Shown piece after piece: positions 7,655-15,108 of a stretch of 41,534 nt of DNA. Below the pieces are notes generated by a model. The model worked only from the letters and a program-made list of their open reading frames with translations. It did not search any database and had not been told where the DNA came from. Within the stretch, counting starts at the first letter, position 1. Every line of letters begins with the position of its first letter. Location: NCBI GenBank assembly GCA_026393175.1, contig JAPLAT010000035.1, forward strand, positions 1 through 41,534, read 5' to 3'. Source of the stretch: Pseudonocardiales bacterium (GTDB taxonomy: Bacteria > Actinomycetota > Actinomycetes > Mycobacteriales > Pseudonocardiaceae). The position numbers and the translations under genes were made by a program.

Positions 7655-8095
7655 TCACGCGGTGCCGGCGGGGCCCGCCGCGGCCGGTGCCGCGTGGGTG
7701 TGTCCGTGCCCTGTCCCGTGGGCGTGCCCGTGGTCGTGGGACACCGGGTCGGCCACGGGCCCGGGGGTCTCCTTCAGGGAGCGCTCCTGGCGTTCGAGCT
7801 CCCGCTCGAGGCTGCGGTTGTCCCCCCTGGCCCTGGCGACCCACGTGCGCGCGGCGTCGGGCGCCATGTGGCAGAGCCCGGGCACGTCGCGGTTGTCCAG
7901 GCACAGCGCACGGTCGGACGCGGCCGGCCTGCGCTCGCTCGGCGGTGCCGCCCGGCCGGAGAGCCCGACCGCGGAGAACCGGCGCCTGGCGGGTGCCCGG
8001 CAGGCCGGGCACTGCATCGTGGGTGGCGCGGGGTTGGACACGAAGTGTTCGCTGACGCCGTCGCAGGCCGCGCACCGGTAGTCGACGATGATCAT
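7655..8095 (-). CDS. FmdB-type zinc ribbon protein with His-rich tail
   Basis: A 146-residue protein. The first 45 residues form an FmdB/CxxC zinc ribbon (DYRCAACDGVSEHF, then MQCPACRAPARRRF). A middle segment has CLDNRDVPGLCHMAPDA, and a charged helix (RSLERELERQERSLKE) precedes a histidine-rich tail with SHDHGHAHGTGHGHTH. FmdB-like proteins are small regulators or metal-binding partners named from an amidase locus; their exact function is unclear. The start ATG overlaps the stop of the acyl-CoA synthetase gene (ATGA, 8092-8095), so the two are translationally coupled. The His-rich tail could bind Zn, Ni or Fe, perhaps for the two-metal lactonase-like hydrolase two genes on; that link is speculation. 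Confidence 0.8.
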   Translation of the reverse strand: MIIVDYRCAACDGVSEHFVSNPAPPTMQCPACRAPARRRFSAVGLSGRAAPPSERRPAASDRALCLDNRDVPGLCHMAPDAARTWVARARGDNRSLERELERQERSLKETPGPVADPVSHDHGHAHGTGHGHTHAAPAAAGPAGTA

Positions 8096-9738
8096 CGGGA
8101 CGCCTCCGCTCGGTACCGCCTGCGGGCGTCGGCCTCGCCGAACCTGGCCCGCAGGACCTTCTTGTCGAACTTGCCCACGCCGGTCTTCGGGATGGCGTCG
8201 ACGAACAGGAACTCCTCGGGGATCCACCAGCGGGCGAAGTGCTCCAGCAGGTAGGCCGTGAGGTCCTCGGGGGTGACGGGCGAGCGCGTGACGACGCAGG
8301 CCAGCGGGCGTTCCAGCCACTTGTCGTGGGGCACCGCCACGACCGAGGCCTCGGCCACAGCCGGATGTGCCATCAGGGAGTTCTCCAGCTCCACCGAGGA
8401 GATCCACTCCCCGCCGCTCTTGATCAGGTCCTTGGACCGGTCGGTCAGCTGCACGTAGCCGTCCGGGTCGATCACGCCGACGTCACCGGTCCTGAACCAG
8501 CCCTGCGCGTCGTAGCTGGCCGGGCTGCGCGGGTCGTCGTAGTAGGCGCTGGCCATCCACGGCGACCGCAGGTGGTACTCGCCGACGGCCTTGCCGTCCC
8601 ACGGCAGGTCCTCGCCGCCCTCGTCGACGAGCCTGACCTCGCACAGCGGCAGCGGCAGACCCTGCTTGCCGCGGACGTCGTAGACCTCGTCCTCGGCGAC
8701 GTGCTCGTGCTTGCTCTTCAACGCCGTGAAGGTGACCAGCGGCGAGGCCTCGGTCATCCCCCAGCCCTGCGGCACCACGATGCCGTGGGTGTCGGCGAAC
8801 CACTTCATCAGACCGCGCGGCGGGGCCTGACCGCCCAGCCAGAGGACCTCGAGCGAGGAGACGTCGTAGTGCGGGTCGTCGCGCTCGAGCAGGTCGCGAA
8901 TCATCACGCCGATGGTCACCGCGCCGACGGCATGGGTGACCTGGTGCCGCTCGATCAGCTCGAGGTAGTGCCTCGGCTCGGGGTGCGGACCGGGCAGCAC
9001 CAGCGTCGCGCCCTGCAGCGCCGCGGCGAAGGGTACGCCCCAGCTGTTGGCGTGGAACATCGGGCTGATGGCGAGGAAGATCGCCTCCTCGCGCATCCCG
9101 ATCGAGCCGTGCAGGCACAGGGCCAGGGTGTGCAGCACCACGCTCCGGTGGCTGTAGAGGACGCCCTTGGGGTCTCCGGTCGTGCCCGACGTGTAGCACA
9201 TCGCGGACGCGGTGGTCTCGGGGAAGTCGGGGAACTCCAGCTTCCCGTCCTGTGCGGCGAGCAGCTCCTCGTAGGAGTGGACCGGGCTCAGCGTGGTCTC
9301 GGGCACCTCGTCGGCGAGCACCACGTAGGCCTGCACACCGGGCAGGTCCGGGGCGAGCCGCTCGACCAGCGGGATCTGGTCGGGGTCGATCAGCAGCACC
9401 CGGTCGCCACCGTGGTTGATGATGTAGGCGATCTGCTCGTCGAACAGCCGCAGGTTCACGGTGTGCAGGACGGCGCCCATGCACGGCACGCCGAAGTAGG
9501 CCTCGTAGTGGCGGTGGGTGTTCCACGCCAACGTCCCGACCCGATCGCCGGGCTGCACGCCCAGCGCGGTCAACGCCTGGGCGAGCTTTCGCGCTCGCAG
9601 CGCGTAGTCGGCATAGGTGTAGCTGATGTCCTCGCCGTCACCGATCCGGGAGATGATGCGCTTGTCCCCGAACACACGTTCCGCGCGCCAGAGCAGCTGC
9701 TTCATCAGCAGCGGCCGATCCATGATCAGGCCGTCCAT
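8092..9738 (-). CDS. AMP-forming acyl-CoA synthetase (FadD-like)
   Basis: A 548-residue adenylate-forming enzyme. It shows the P-loop YTSGTTGDPKGV, the GWGMTEAS motif, the hinge segment TGDVGVIDPDGY with DRSKDLIKSGGEWIS, and the adenylating Lys in PKTGVGKFDKK. It converts a carboxylic acid to its CoA thioester via an acyl-adenylate. Full length and all core motifs are present, so it should be active. ATG 9738 has GGAGG 7 nt upstream; GTG 9744 is too close to that site. It is the first gene of the operon running to 4577, and the dyad at 9796-9820 lies 58 nt upstream. It likely activates the acid released by the pathway; the motifs do not define chain or ring specificity. Confidence 0.92.
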   Translation of the reverse strand: MDGLIMDRPLLMKQLLWRAERVFGDKRIISRIGDGEDISYTYADYALRARKLAQALTALGVQPGDRVGTLAWNTHRHYEAYFGVPCMGAVLHTVNLRLFDEQIAYIINHGGDRVLLIDPDQIPLVERLAPDLPGVQAYVVLADEVPETTLSPVHSYEELLAAQDGKLEFPDFPETTASAMCYTSGTTGDPKGVLYSHRSVVLHTLALCLHGSIGMREEAIFLAISPMFHANSWGVPFAAALQGATLVLPGPHPEPRHYLELIERHQVTHAVGAVTIGVMIRDLLERDDPHYDVSSLEVLWLGGQAPPRGLMKWFADTHGIVVPQGWGMTEASPLVTFTALKSKHEHVAEDEVYDVRGKQGLPLPLCEVRLVDEGGEDLPWDGKAVGEYHLRSPWMASAYYDDPRSPASYDAQGWFRTGDVGVIDPDGYVQLTDRSKDLIKSGGEWISSVELENSLMAHPAVAEASVVAVPHDKWLERPLACVVTRSPVTPEDLTAYLLEHFARWWIPEEFLFVDAIPKTGVGKFDKKVLRARFGEADARRRYRAEASR

Positions 9739-9771
9739 GCCCACCTCCGAGCTCGATCCATCCGCTGGTCG

Positions 9772-9777
9772 ACGCTA
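9772..9777 (-). promoter_or_regulatory. Candidate -10 (TAGCGT) of the acyl-CoA synthetase operon
   Basis: TAGCGT on the minus strand lies 33 nt upstream of the start codon. No recognisable -35 hexamer is present 16-18 nt further upstream, as expected for an activator-dependent promoter. The dyad centre at 9808 lies 31 nt upstream of its first base. The same -10 sequence is used in the candidate thiolase promoter at 15109-15114. Confidence 0.35.
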
Positions 9778-9795
9778 GCCACCGGAGGAGGAAGT

Positions 9796-9820
9796 GGCGT
9801 GTGTCACATCGGAACACGCC
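9796..9820. promoter_or_regulatory. Dyad GGCGTGT-N11-ACACGCC upstream of the monooxygenase operon
   Basis: Perfect 7-bp inverted arms (9796-9802 and 9814-9820) are separated by 11 nt. The half-sites share CGTGT/ACAC and the N11 spacing with the sites at 4531-4571 and 11824-11843, and the spacer shares ACATCG with the latter. It is the best candidate activator site for the operon. Spacing fits a Fis-type dimer binding successive major grooves, as for the TGC-N11-GCA pattern of NtrC. Confidence 0.6.
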
Positions 9821-9846
9821 TGCTGCTCGACGGGCAGACCAGTGAT

Positions 9847-9869
9847 CCCGGGGTTCGATCGGCCCCGGG
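9847..9869 (-). terminator. GC-rich hairpin downstream of the flavin reductase gene
   Basis: CCCGGGG, a 9-nt loop and CCCCGGG form a perfect 7-bp stem about 170 nt after the flavin reductase stop and before the next minus-strand promoter. It could end the ribBA-flavin reductase transcript. No T-tract is seen. The rest of 9821-10042 shows no gene. Confidence 0.35.
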
Positions 9870-10042
9870 TCGACCTGTGGTGAGCGTCGGAGTGACCCGT
9901 TCTGCATCACGCTCCTGAAGAGCGGCCGGGCGACGATTCGACACGGCGCCGGCAGAGCCCGAGGTGGGCGCCTGCGCTGATGAGGCGAGGCCGCAGGCCA
10001 CGGCGGCCGGGCCGCACACGCGGGCCTACCGGCCGTGTCAGG

Positions 10043-10540
10043 TCATGGCAGGAGGTGGAACGCGCGCCGGAAGTACACTGCTGGCGTCTCCGGACCTGTC
10101 CGCACGTTCTGGACCCGGCCGACCAGGATCGTATGGTCTCCGGCCGGATGACGATCGTGCACCGAACAGTCGAGGATCACCGATGCGACGTCGAGCACCG
10201 GGAGCCCGTTGTCGTCGGCGACGAAGCCGGCCTCGGCGAACTTGTCCGCGCCGCGGGTGGCGAAGCGCATCGCGAGCTGCGCGTGCTCCGGATGGATCAC
10301 GTGGACGATCCATCTCGTGGCGCGCTGGAAGACCGGGGCGCACTCGGCGTCGGTCGCCAGGCACACCAACACGAGCGGCGGCTCCATCGAGACCGAGCAG
10401 AACGACGTCGCTGTGAAGCCCCACCAGCGGCCGGACGGGTCAGCCGTCGTGACGATCGTGACCCCGCTCGGGAAGGACGCCATCGCTTCCTTGAACAGGT
10501 GTGGTCCCTCCGGCGCGAGCGCGGGATCCTCCGCACTCAC
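10043..10540 (-). CDS. Flavin reductase family protein (FMN-binding split barrel)
   Basis: A 165-residue protein of the flavin reductase-like split-barrel family: FKEAMASFPSGVTIVTT at the start, GFTATSFCSVSMEPPLVLVC for flavin binding, then FAEAGFVADDNGLPVLD and the FRRAFHLLP end. Such proteins reduce FMN or FAD with NAD(P)H and pass the reduced flavin to a partner monooxygenase. The start is GTG 10540, overlapping the ribBA stop by four bases (GTGA); the long upstream frame is inside ribBA. Being coupled to flavin biosynthesis and near an LLM monooxygenase, it is the natural reductase component for that enzyme. Which nicotinamide cofactor it uses is not clear. Confidence 0.9.
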   Translation of the reverse strand: MSAEDPALAPEGPHLFKEAMASFPSGVTIVTTADPSGRWWGFTATSFCSVSMEPPLVLVCLATDAECAPVFQRATRWIVHVIHPEHAQLAMRFATRGADKFAEAGFVADDNGLPVLDVASVILDCSVHDRHPAGDHTILVGRVQNVRTGPETPAVYFRRAFHLLP

Positions 10541-11790
10541 CGCAGGGCCGTCGCGTCCGGGTCGGCCACGGATCCCATCTGGTGGTCCATGCGGACCCGC
10601 TTGGTCGTCAGGTAGGCGATGTTGTCCGCGTTCGGGGCGACGATGAGCGGTTCGCGGGCGGCGATCCTCACCCCGTGCCCGGCGAGCCCGTGGTACTTCG
10701 CCGGGTTGTTGGTCATCACGCACACCTGTCGCACACCGAGGTCACGCAGGATCTGTGCGCCGACCCCGTACTCCCGGCTGTCAACGGGCAGCCCCTGGGC
10801 GAGGTTCGCCTCGACGGTGTCCATGCCGGCGTCCTGCAGGGTGTAGGCGCGGAGCTTGTGGCTGAGCCCGATCCCGCGGCCCTCGTGACCGCGCAGATAG
10901 ACGACGGCACCGCGGCCGACCGCTCCGATGCGCTCCATCGCCGCCTGGAGCTGCTCGCCGCAGTCGCATCGGCGTGAACCGAACACGTCCCCGGTGAGAC
11001 ACTCGGAGTGGACCCGCACCAGCACATTGTCGTCGGGGGCTGGGTCCTCCGGCTGGCTGACGTCACCCATCACGAGCGCGACGTGCTCGCTGCCGTCGAG
11101 CTCCGATCGGTAGGTCGCGGCCGTGAACTCGCCGTACGGGCTGGGCACCCGGCCGGATGCCTGGCGCAGCACGAGGGTGTCCGTACGCAGGCGGTACCGC
11201 ACCAGGTCCGCGACGGTGATCGAGACCAGCCCGTGCTGCCGGGCGAACCGGGCCAGCTGGGGACGTCTCGCCATGGTGCCGTCGGCGTTGGTGACCTCGG
11301 CGAGCAGACCGGCGGGTGCCAGCCCCGCGAGCCGGCAGAGGTCCACGGCGCTCTCGGTGTGCCCGGCCCGCCGCAGCACGCCGCCGTCGCGGGCCCGCAG
11401 CGGGAAGATGTGTCCGGGCCTGGAAAGGTCACCCGGCCGGGTCCCCGGGTCGGCGAGTGCCCGGATCGTCGCCGCACGGTCCGCGGCCGACACCCCGGTG
11501 CTGGTGACGTTCTTCAGGTCGACCGAGACGGTGAACGCCGTCGCTCTCGGATCGTCGTTCTCCGCGACCATCGGCGGCAGCTCGAGCCGGTCGACGAGCG
11601 CGGCGTCCATGCCGACGCAGACCAGGCCACTGGTGTGGCGGATGACGAACGCGAGCATCTCCGGTGTCGCCAGCTCGGCGGCGGCGATGAGATCGCCCTC
11701 GTTCTCGCGGTCCTCGTCGTCGACGACGAGGACCATCCGGCCGCGGCGCAGCTCCGCCAGCGCGGCATCGACCTGGTGGTCCTGATCCAT
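10537..11790 (-). CDS. ribBA: Bifunctional RibBA: DHBP synthase / GTP cyclohydrolase II
   Basis: A 417-residue two-domain enzyme. The N-terminal half is 3,4-dihydroxy-2-butanone-4-phosphate synthase (VVDDEDRENEGDL, RHTSGLVCVGM, RPGHIFPLRARDGGVLRRAG, HTESAVDL). The C-terminal half is GTP cyclohydrolase II with the zinc site CLTGDVFGSRRCDCGEQL and YLRGHEGRGIGL. Together they feed both branches of riboflavin synthesis. It is the first gene of a two-gene operon with the flavin reductase, a dedicated flavin supply for the nearby monooxygenase. ATG 11790 matches where the family usually begins; it has no ribosome site, and a -10-like TACCGT just upstream would give a nearly leaderless mRNA. ATG 11835 with GAGGTG is the alternative start (432 residues). 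It is probably a paralogue of the housekeeping copy. Confidence 0.95.
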   Translation of the reverse strand: MDQDHQVDAALAELRRGRMVLVVDDEDRENEGDLIAAAELATPEMLAFVIRHTSGLVCVGMDAALVDRLELPPMVAENDDPRATAFTVSVDLKNVTSTGVSAADRAATIRALADPGTRPGDLSRPGHIFPLRARDGGVLRRAGHTESAVDLCRLAGLAPAGLLAEVTNADGTMARRPQLARFARQHGLVSITVADLVRYRLRTDTLVLRQASGRVPSPYGEFTAATYRSELDGSEHVALVMGDVSQPEDPAPDDNVLVRVHSECLTGDVFGSRRCDCGEQLQAAMERIGAVGRGAVVYLRGHEGRGIGLSHKLRAYTLQDAGMDTVEANLAQGLPVDSREYGVGAQILRDLGVRQVCVMTNNPAKYHGLAGHGVRIAAREPLIVAPNADNIAYLTTKRVRMDHQMGSVADPDATALR

Positions 11791-11797
11791 GCAGGCC

Positions 11798-11803
11798 ACG
11801 GTA
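11798..11803 (-). promoter_or_regulatory. Candidate -10 (TACCGT) for ribBA
   Basis: TACCGT on the minus strand lies 7 nt before ATG 11790, so transcription would start at or next to the start codon. Its first base is 31 nt from the dyad centre at 11834, the same spacing as in the acyl-CoA synthetase promoter. The call depends on that geometry, as there is no -35 consensus. Confidence 0.3.
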
Positions 11804-11823
11804 AGAGGCGTAGGCGACGGCGA

Positions 11824-11843
11824 CGTGTACGACATCGCGACAC
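11824..11843. promoter_or_regulatory. Dyad CGTGT-N11-ACAC upstream of ribBA
   Basis: CGTGT (11824-11828), 11 nt, then ACAC (11840-11843). Over 25 aligned positions it matches the site at 9796-9820 at 17, including the ACATCG inside the spacer. If ribBA starts at 11790 the site lies 34-53 nt upstream; if it starts at 11835 the site overlaps the start codon. It is a candidate binding site for the Fis-type regulator. Confidence 0.5.
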
Positions 11844-11890
11844 CTCGTGCCCGGGCGCCGCGTGCTGTGTCACCCGCCCGGACGTCCGGA

Positions 11891-12423
11891 TCAGCCCGGT
11901 TCGGGGGGCGCCCGCGGCGGGAGCGGGCGCCGCGCCGGACCGACGTAGTCCTCGCGGTCGGGCGCCAGCATCCGGAACCGGTCGCCGCTCTCGATCTCCT
12001 CGAGCATGTGCGCCCCGATCCCGGGCAGGAACGAGATCAGGCTGGTCACGTACATCTGCGGCGGCCCGAACCCGAGCTCGGTGAGCACCCTGGCCATGGC
12101 GCCGTCGATGTTGAGCGGGAGCGGCCGCCGGCCGGGCCGCAACGCTCTGTACGCGGCGAGGATCGCGTCGTGCAGCCGCTCACGGTGCCCTCGACGCCGT
12201 GCCGGCGCGCGGCCGGGTAGGCCATCAGCCCGCAGAGCACGGCCTCGAACACCGCGGCCTGCGCGGCGGTGGGCAGCTCGCCGCCGCGCAGGGTCGGCCA
12301 GGTGCACTCGGCGTAGCTGCGGCCACGGATCAGGTCCGAGAGCGGGTAGCCCCGGACGTAGATCTCCTCGTCGTCCATCTCGGTGATCGCGGTACGGAAC
12401 CACAGACCGTCGCCGCTCGTCAT
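11891..12423 (-). pseudogene. Citrate synthase / citryl-CoA lyase-like pseudogene (internal deletion and frameshift)
   Basis: From ATG 12423 the minus strand reads LWFRTAITEMDDEEIYVRGY, SDLIRGRSYAECTW and RRHGVEGTV, the N-terminal pattern of the small citrate-synthase-like (citryl-CoA lyase) family. Near 12181-12186 the homology moves to another frame and resumes as ERLHDAILAAYRALRP, PLPLNIDGAMARVLTELG and ISFLPGIGAHMLEEIE, ending at 11891. The two parts join at about 177 residues, clearly shorter than the usual 260 or so, and the middle with the active-site His region is missing. So it carries both an internal deletion and a frame change. It was probably co-transcribed with the alpha/beta hydrolase 43 nt upstream. 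A sequencing error could explain the frameshift but not the deletion. Confidence 0.7.
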
Positions 12424-12466
12424 CGCTGGACGCCTCGCTCCCGCTTCCGGCCCGCGGACCGCCGGT

Positions 12467-13327
12467 TCAGATGTCGCTGTCGGCCAGGAACCCCAGCACC
12501 GTGGAGGTGAAGGCGTCGTTGTCGTCGCCCGCGACCATGTGCCCGGTGGCGGACACGTCCACGTGCCGGGAACCGGGGATGAGCTCGAGGAACTCCGCGA
12601 CCCCCTCGTCGCTGACGATGTCGGACTGTTCCCCACGCACCAGCAGGGTCGGCACGGTGATCCGGCGCGCCGCGGCGGCGGCCCGTTCGTGGCTGGTGGA
12701 CCGGCGCGGCTCGGAGTCGATCTGCAGGAACGCCGGGTCCCAGTGCCAGTACCACCGGCCGTTCTCCCGCTGCCGCACGTTCTTGCGCAGACCCTCGGGA
12801 GTCGGCGCGCGCTTCCGGTGCGGGTTGTAGGCCCTGACGGCCTCCGCGACCTCCTCCAGCGAACCGAACCCGTCGGGATTCGCGCTCATGAAGGCCATGA
12901 TCCGGGCGACGCCCGCGGGTTCCGCCCGCGGCACGATGTCGACGAGCACGAGCGCGCGGGCCACGTCCCCCCGCTCGCCCTGCGCGACGAGCGAGGTCAT
13001 ACCGCCCATCGACGCCCCGATCAGCATCGGGCGCTCCTCCAGTGCCCCCACCACGGACGCCAGGTCGGCCACCAGCCCGTCGATGCCGTAGTCGCCGTCG
13101 GGCGCCCAGTCGCTGTCGCCGTGGCCGCGGGCATCCAGCGCGAGCGCGGTCCAGCCGTTGTCGGCCAGCGCCGCGGCCGTGCGGAACCAGGAGTGCCGGG
13201 TCTGGCCGCCGCCGTGCAGCAACAGCACGGCTCCACGGTGCTCGCCGACCCCGTCCCAGCGGTCGCCGACGATCTTGCCGGCGGCCCCGTCGAACACGGC
13301 CCGTTCACCCGGGCGGACGCCGTTCAC
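12467..13327 (-). CDS. Alpha/beta-fold hydrolase
   Basis: A hydrolase of about 286 residues with the oxyanion segment LLLHGGGQTRHSW, the strand LALDARGHGDSDW, the nucleophile elbow LIGASMGGM, the acid region RGEQSDIVSDEG and the catalytic His in ATGHMVAGDD. The Ser-Asp-His triad appears intact, so it should be active on an ester, thioester or lactone. The start is uncertain: GTG 13327 fits the family's N-terminus but has no clear ribosome site; the frame stays open to GTG 13432. It lies upstream of the citrate-synthase-like pseudogene. In the proposed ketone-lactone scheme it would be a second hydrolase, but nothing in the sequence fixes its substrate. Confidence 0.85.
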   Translation of the reverse strand: MNGVRPGERAVFDGAAGKIVGDRWDGVGEHRGAVLLLHGGGQTRHSWFRTAAALADNGWTALALDARGHGDSDWAPDGDYGIDGLVADLASVVGALEERPMLIGASMGGMTSLVAQGERGDVARALVLVDIVPRAEPAGVARIMAFMSANPDGFGSLEEVAEAVRAYNPHRKRAPTPEGLRKNVRQRENGRWYWHWDPAFLQIDSEPRRSTSHERAAAAARRITVPTLLVRGEQSDIVSDEGVAEFLELIPGSRHVDVSATGHMVAGDDNDAFTSTVLGFLADSDI

Positions 13328-13559
13328 GCGCGGGAGCTGATCGTCGCCGTCGGGACGGAACCGGGAAGGTTGGTATCGACCATGCCCCGGACCATAGACG
13401 TCCGGTCGAGCTCGGGCGAGGTAGGACGCCACCCCATTCTCTCAACCGTCAGTTCGAAGTTCGCCCGAGATGTCGTTCTACGATCACGTGCTGGAGTCCC
13501 GCCATGCTGACAGGGGATCAGCGCCTGGCCGGGGAGCCGCCGGATACGGGTGAGCCACG

Positions 13560-13940
13560 CGGCGGTCTGCGCACGGGGGTGATGCCGCCGATCGCGGACC
13601 CGGCAAGCCGGGGCACGGCGGACATCGCTGCGCCGGTCCACCTGGTACGGACCGCGCCGACACCATCCGTACAAGCGACCACCTCGCCTTCCACCCGATG
13701 CTGGAGGGCACCATCGCGCTCGTCGCGGCGGCCGCAGTCACCAGCACGCTGTCGACGGCACCTGCGTGCAGCTGATCGCCCGCGCTCCTGCCCGCCGCCG
13801 CACACCACCCACTGGGTCGGCGGCCACAGCGACTCCTCGATGCGGCGGGCGGCCCGGTTCGGCGACGGATGGCTGGCGATGCACCGGATGCCGAGCAGAG
13901 CGGTGAACCGGATGGGCAGACCGGCCGCCGGGTCCTCCGG
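13560..13940 (+). pseudogene. Decayed LLM-class oxidoreductase
   Basis: In one plus frame the stretch from 13659 reads DTIRTSDHLAFHPMLEG, then TIALVAAAAVTSTLS, before a stop, which matches the (W)TSDHLAFHP and ALAAAAAVTSTV region of luciferase-like F420- or flavin-dependent oxidoreductases. From about 13804 another frame resumes as HWVGGHSDSSMRRAARFGDG and WLAMHRMPSRAV, the family's C-terminal GG-S-x-x-A-x-RRAARFGDGW block. The intervening part and both ends are missing, and at least two frame changes separate the pieces. It is non-functional. It is convergent with the thiolase gene and opposite in strand to the intact LLM gene at 5386-6783, so it is a different member of the family. Confidence 0.65.
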
Positions 13941-13941
13941 G

Positions 13942-15090
13942 TCAACGATCGGCCGTCAGCACCAGGGCCGAGCCGTCGGTCAGCGCGCCGGAGGTGACGA
14001 CGCCGACCTCGTGGCGCGGCACCTGCCGGTCACCACCACGACCCTGGATCTGTAGCACCGCCTCGGCGACCGTGTTCATGCCGTGCAGGTAGCCCTCGGC
14101 GAGCAGGCCGCCGTGGGTGTTGACCGGAAGCGCTCCGTCGCGTGCGGTCGCCCCGGACCGGACGAACGCGCCGGCCTCTCCCCTATCGCAGAAGCCCAGG
14201 CCCTCCAGCCCCATCAGCACCACGCTGGTGAAGCAGTCGTAGATCTCGGCGAAGTCGACGTCGGTGGCGCTGATGCCGGCCCGGCCGTACAGCTCGTCGC
14301 GCAGCCCGTGGGTGAAGTTGCGGGTGTAGTCGTCGTGCAGCAGCTGGTCGCCGATGTCCAGGCCCGGCCGGGCGCCGGCCCGGTAGGCGGCCGATGCCAC
14401 CACCGCCGGCGGGTGCGGCAGGTCGCGAGCCCGGTCCAGGCTGGTCACCAGCACCGCGCAGGCACCGTCGACCTCGCTGGTGCAGTCGGCGGCCCGGAAC
14501 GGCTCGGCGATCATCGGCGAGTCCAGGTAGCCGGGCAGGTCCAGCGGGCGGCGCTGGATGGCACGGTCGTTTGCCTGCGCGTAGACCCGCTGCGCCAGCG
14601 CGACGGCCGCCAGGTCGCGCTCGTCGCCGCCGGTCTCGTGCAGGTAGCGCCGGGCCCACATCGCGATGTACATCAGGTACGCGGAGTAGCCGATCGGGTA
14701 CCGGTACTGCGCCGCGCCACTGCCGAAGGCGGTGCTGCCGACGCGAACCCCGGACCGGCCGTTGAGCGCGCGGAAGACCACCACGTTCTCCGCGTAGCCC
14801 TGGGCCACCGCCATCGCGGCCTGCTGCACCATGAAGCACGGCGACTGTCCGCCCTGCTGGAAGTCCATCACGAAGCGCAGCCCGGGTACGGCGAGCGTGG
14901 TGGCCACCGCCTCGCTCGACACCGAGTCGTTGAGAACGCTGAAGCTGACCACCCCGTCGACGTCGACGGGCCGCAGGCCCGCGTCGAGCGTGGCGGCGCG
15001 CGCCGCCTCGGTCGCCAGGTCCAGCACCGTCCGCCCGGAGGCCTTGCTGAACGCCGAGTACCCGACGCCCGACACCGCCACGTCTCTCAT
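13942..15090 (-). CDS. Thiolase family protein (SCP-x/Ltp2-like)
   Basis: A 382-residue thiolase-fold protein: VSGVGYSAFSKASGRTVLDL at the start, QQGGQSPCFMVQQAAMAV with a Cys at the nucleophile position, then FAEIYDCFTSVVLMGLEGLG and NTHGGLLAEGYLHGMN carrying the catalytic His. The CGGG-type second cysteine block of true thiolases is not evident, which is common in the SCP-x/Ltp branch. Some of those enzymes act as retro-aldolases together with a DUF35 OB-fold protein, and a DUF35 gene is encoded about 1 kb away at 16159. ATG 15090 has GGGAGG upstream. The gene is transcribed away from an enoyl-CoA hydratase and probably shares its control region. Confidence 0.88.
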   Translation of the reverse strand: MRDVAVSGVGYSAFSKASGRTVLDLATEAARAATLDAGLRPVDVDGVVSFSVLNDSVSSEAVATTLAVPGLRFVMDFQQGGQSPCFMVQQAAMAVAQGYAENVVVFRALNGRSGVRVGSTAFGSGAAQYRYPIGYSAYLMYIAMWARRYLHETGGDERDLAAVALAQRVYAQANDRAIQRRPLDLPGYLDSPMIAEPFRAADCTSEVDGACAVLVTSLDRARDLPHPPAVVASAAYRAGARPGLDIGDQLLHDDYTRNFTHGLRDELYGRAGISATDVDFAEIYDCFTSVVLMGLEGLGFCDRGEAGAFVRSGATARDGALPVNTHGGLLAEGYLHGMNTVAEAVLQIQGRGGDRQVPRHEVGVVTSGALTDGSALVLTADR

Positions 15091-15108
15091 GTCGCCTCCC
15101 GGTCGAGG

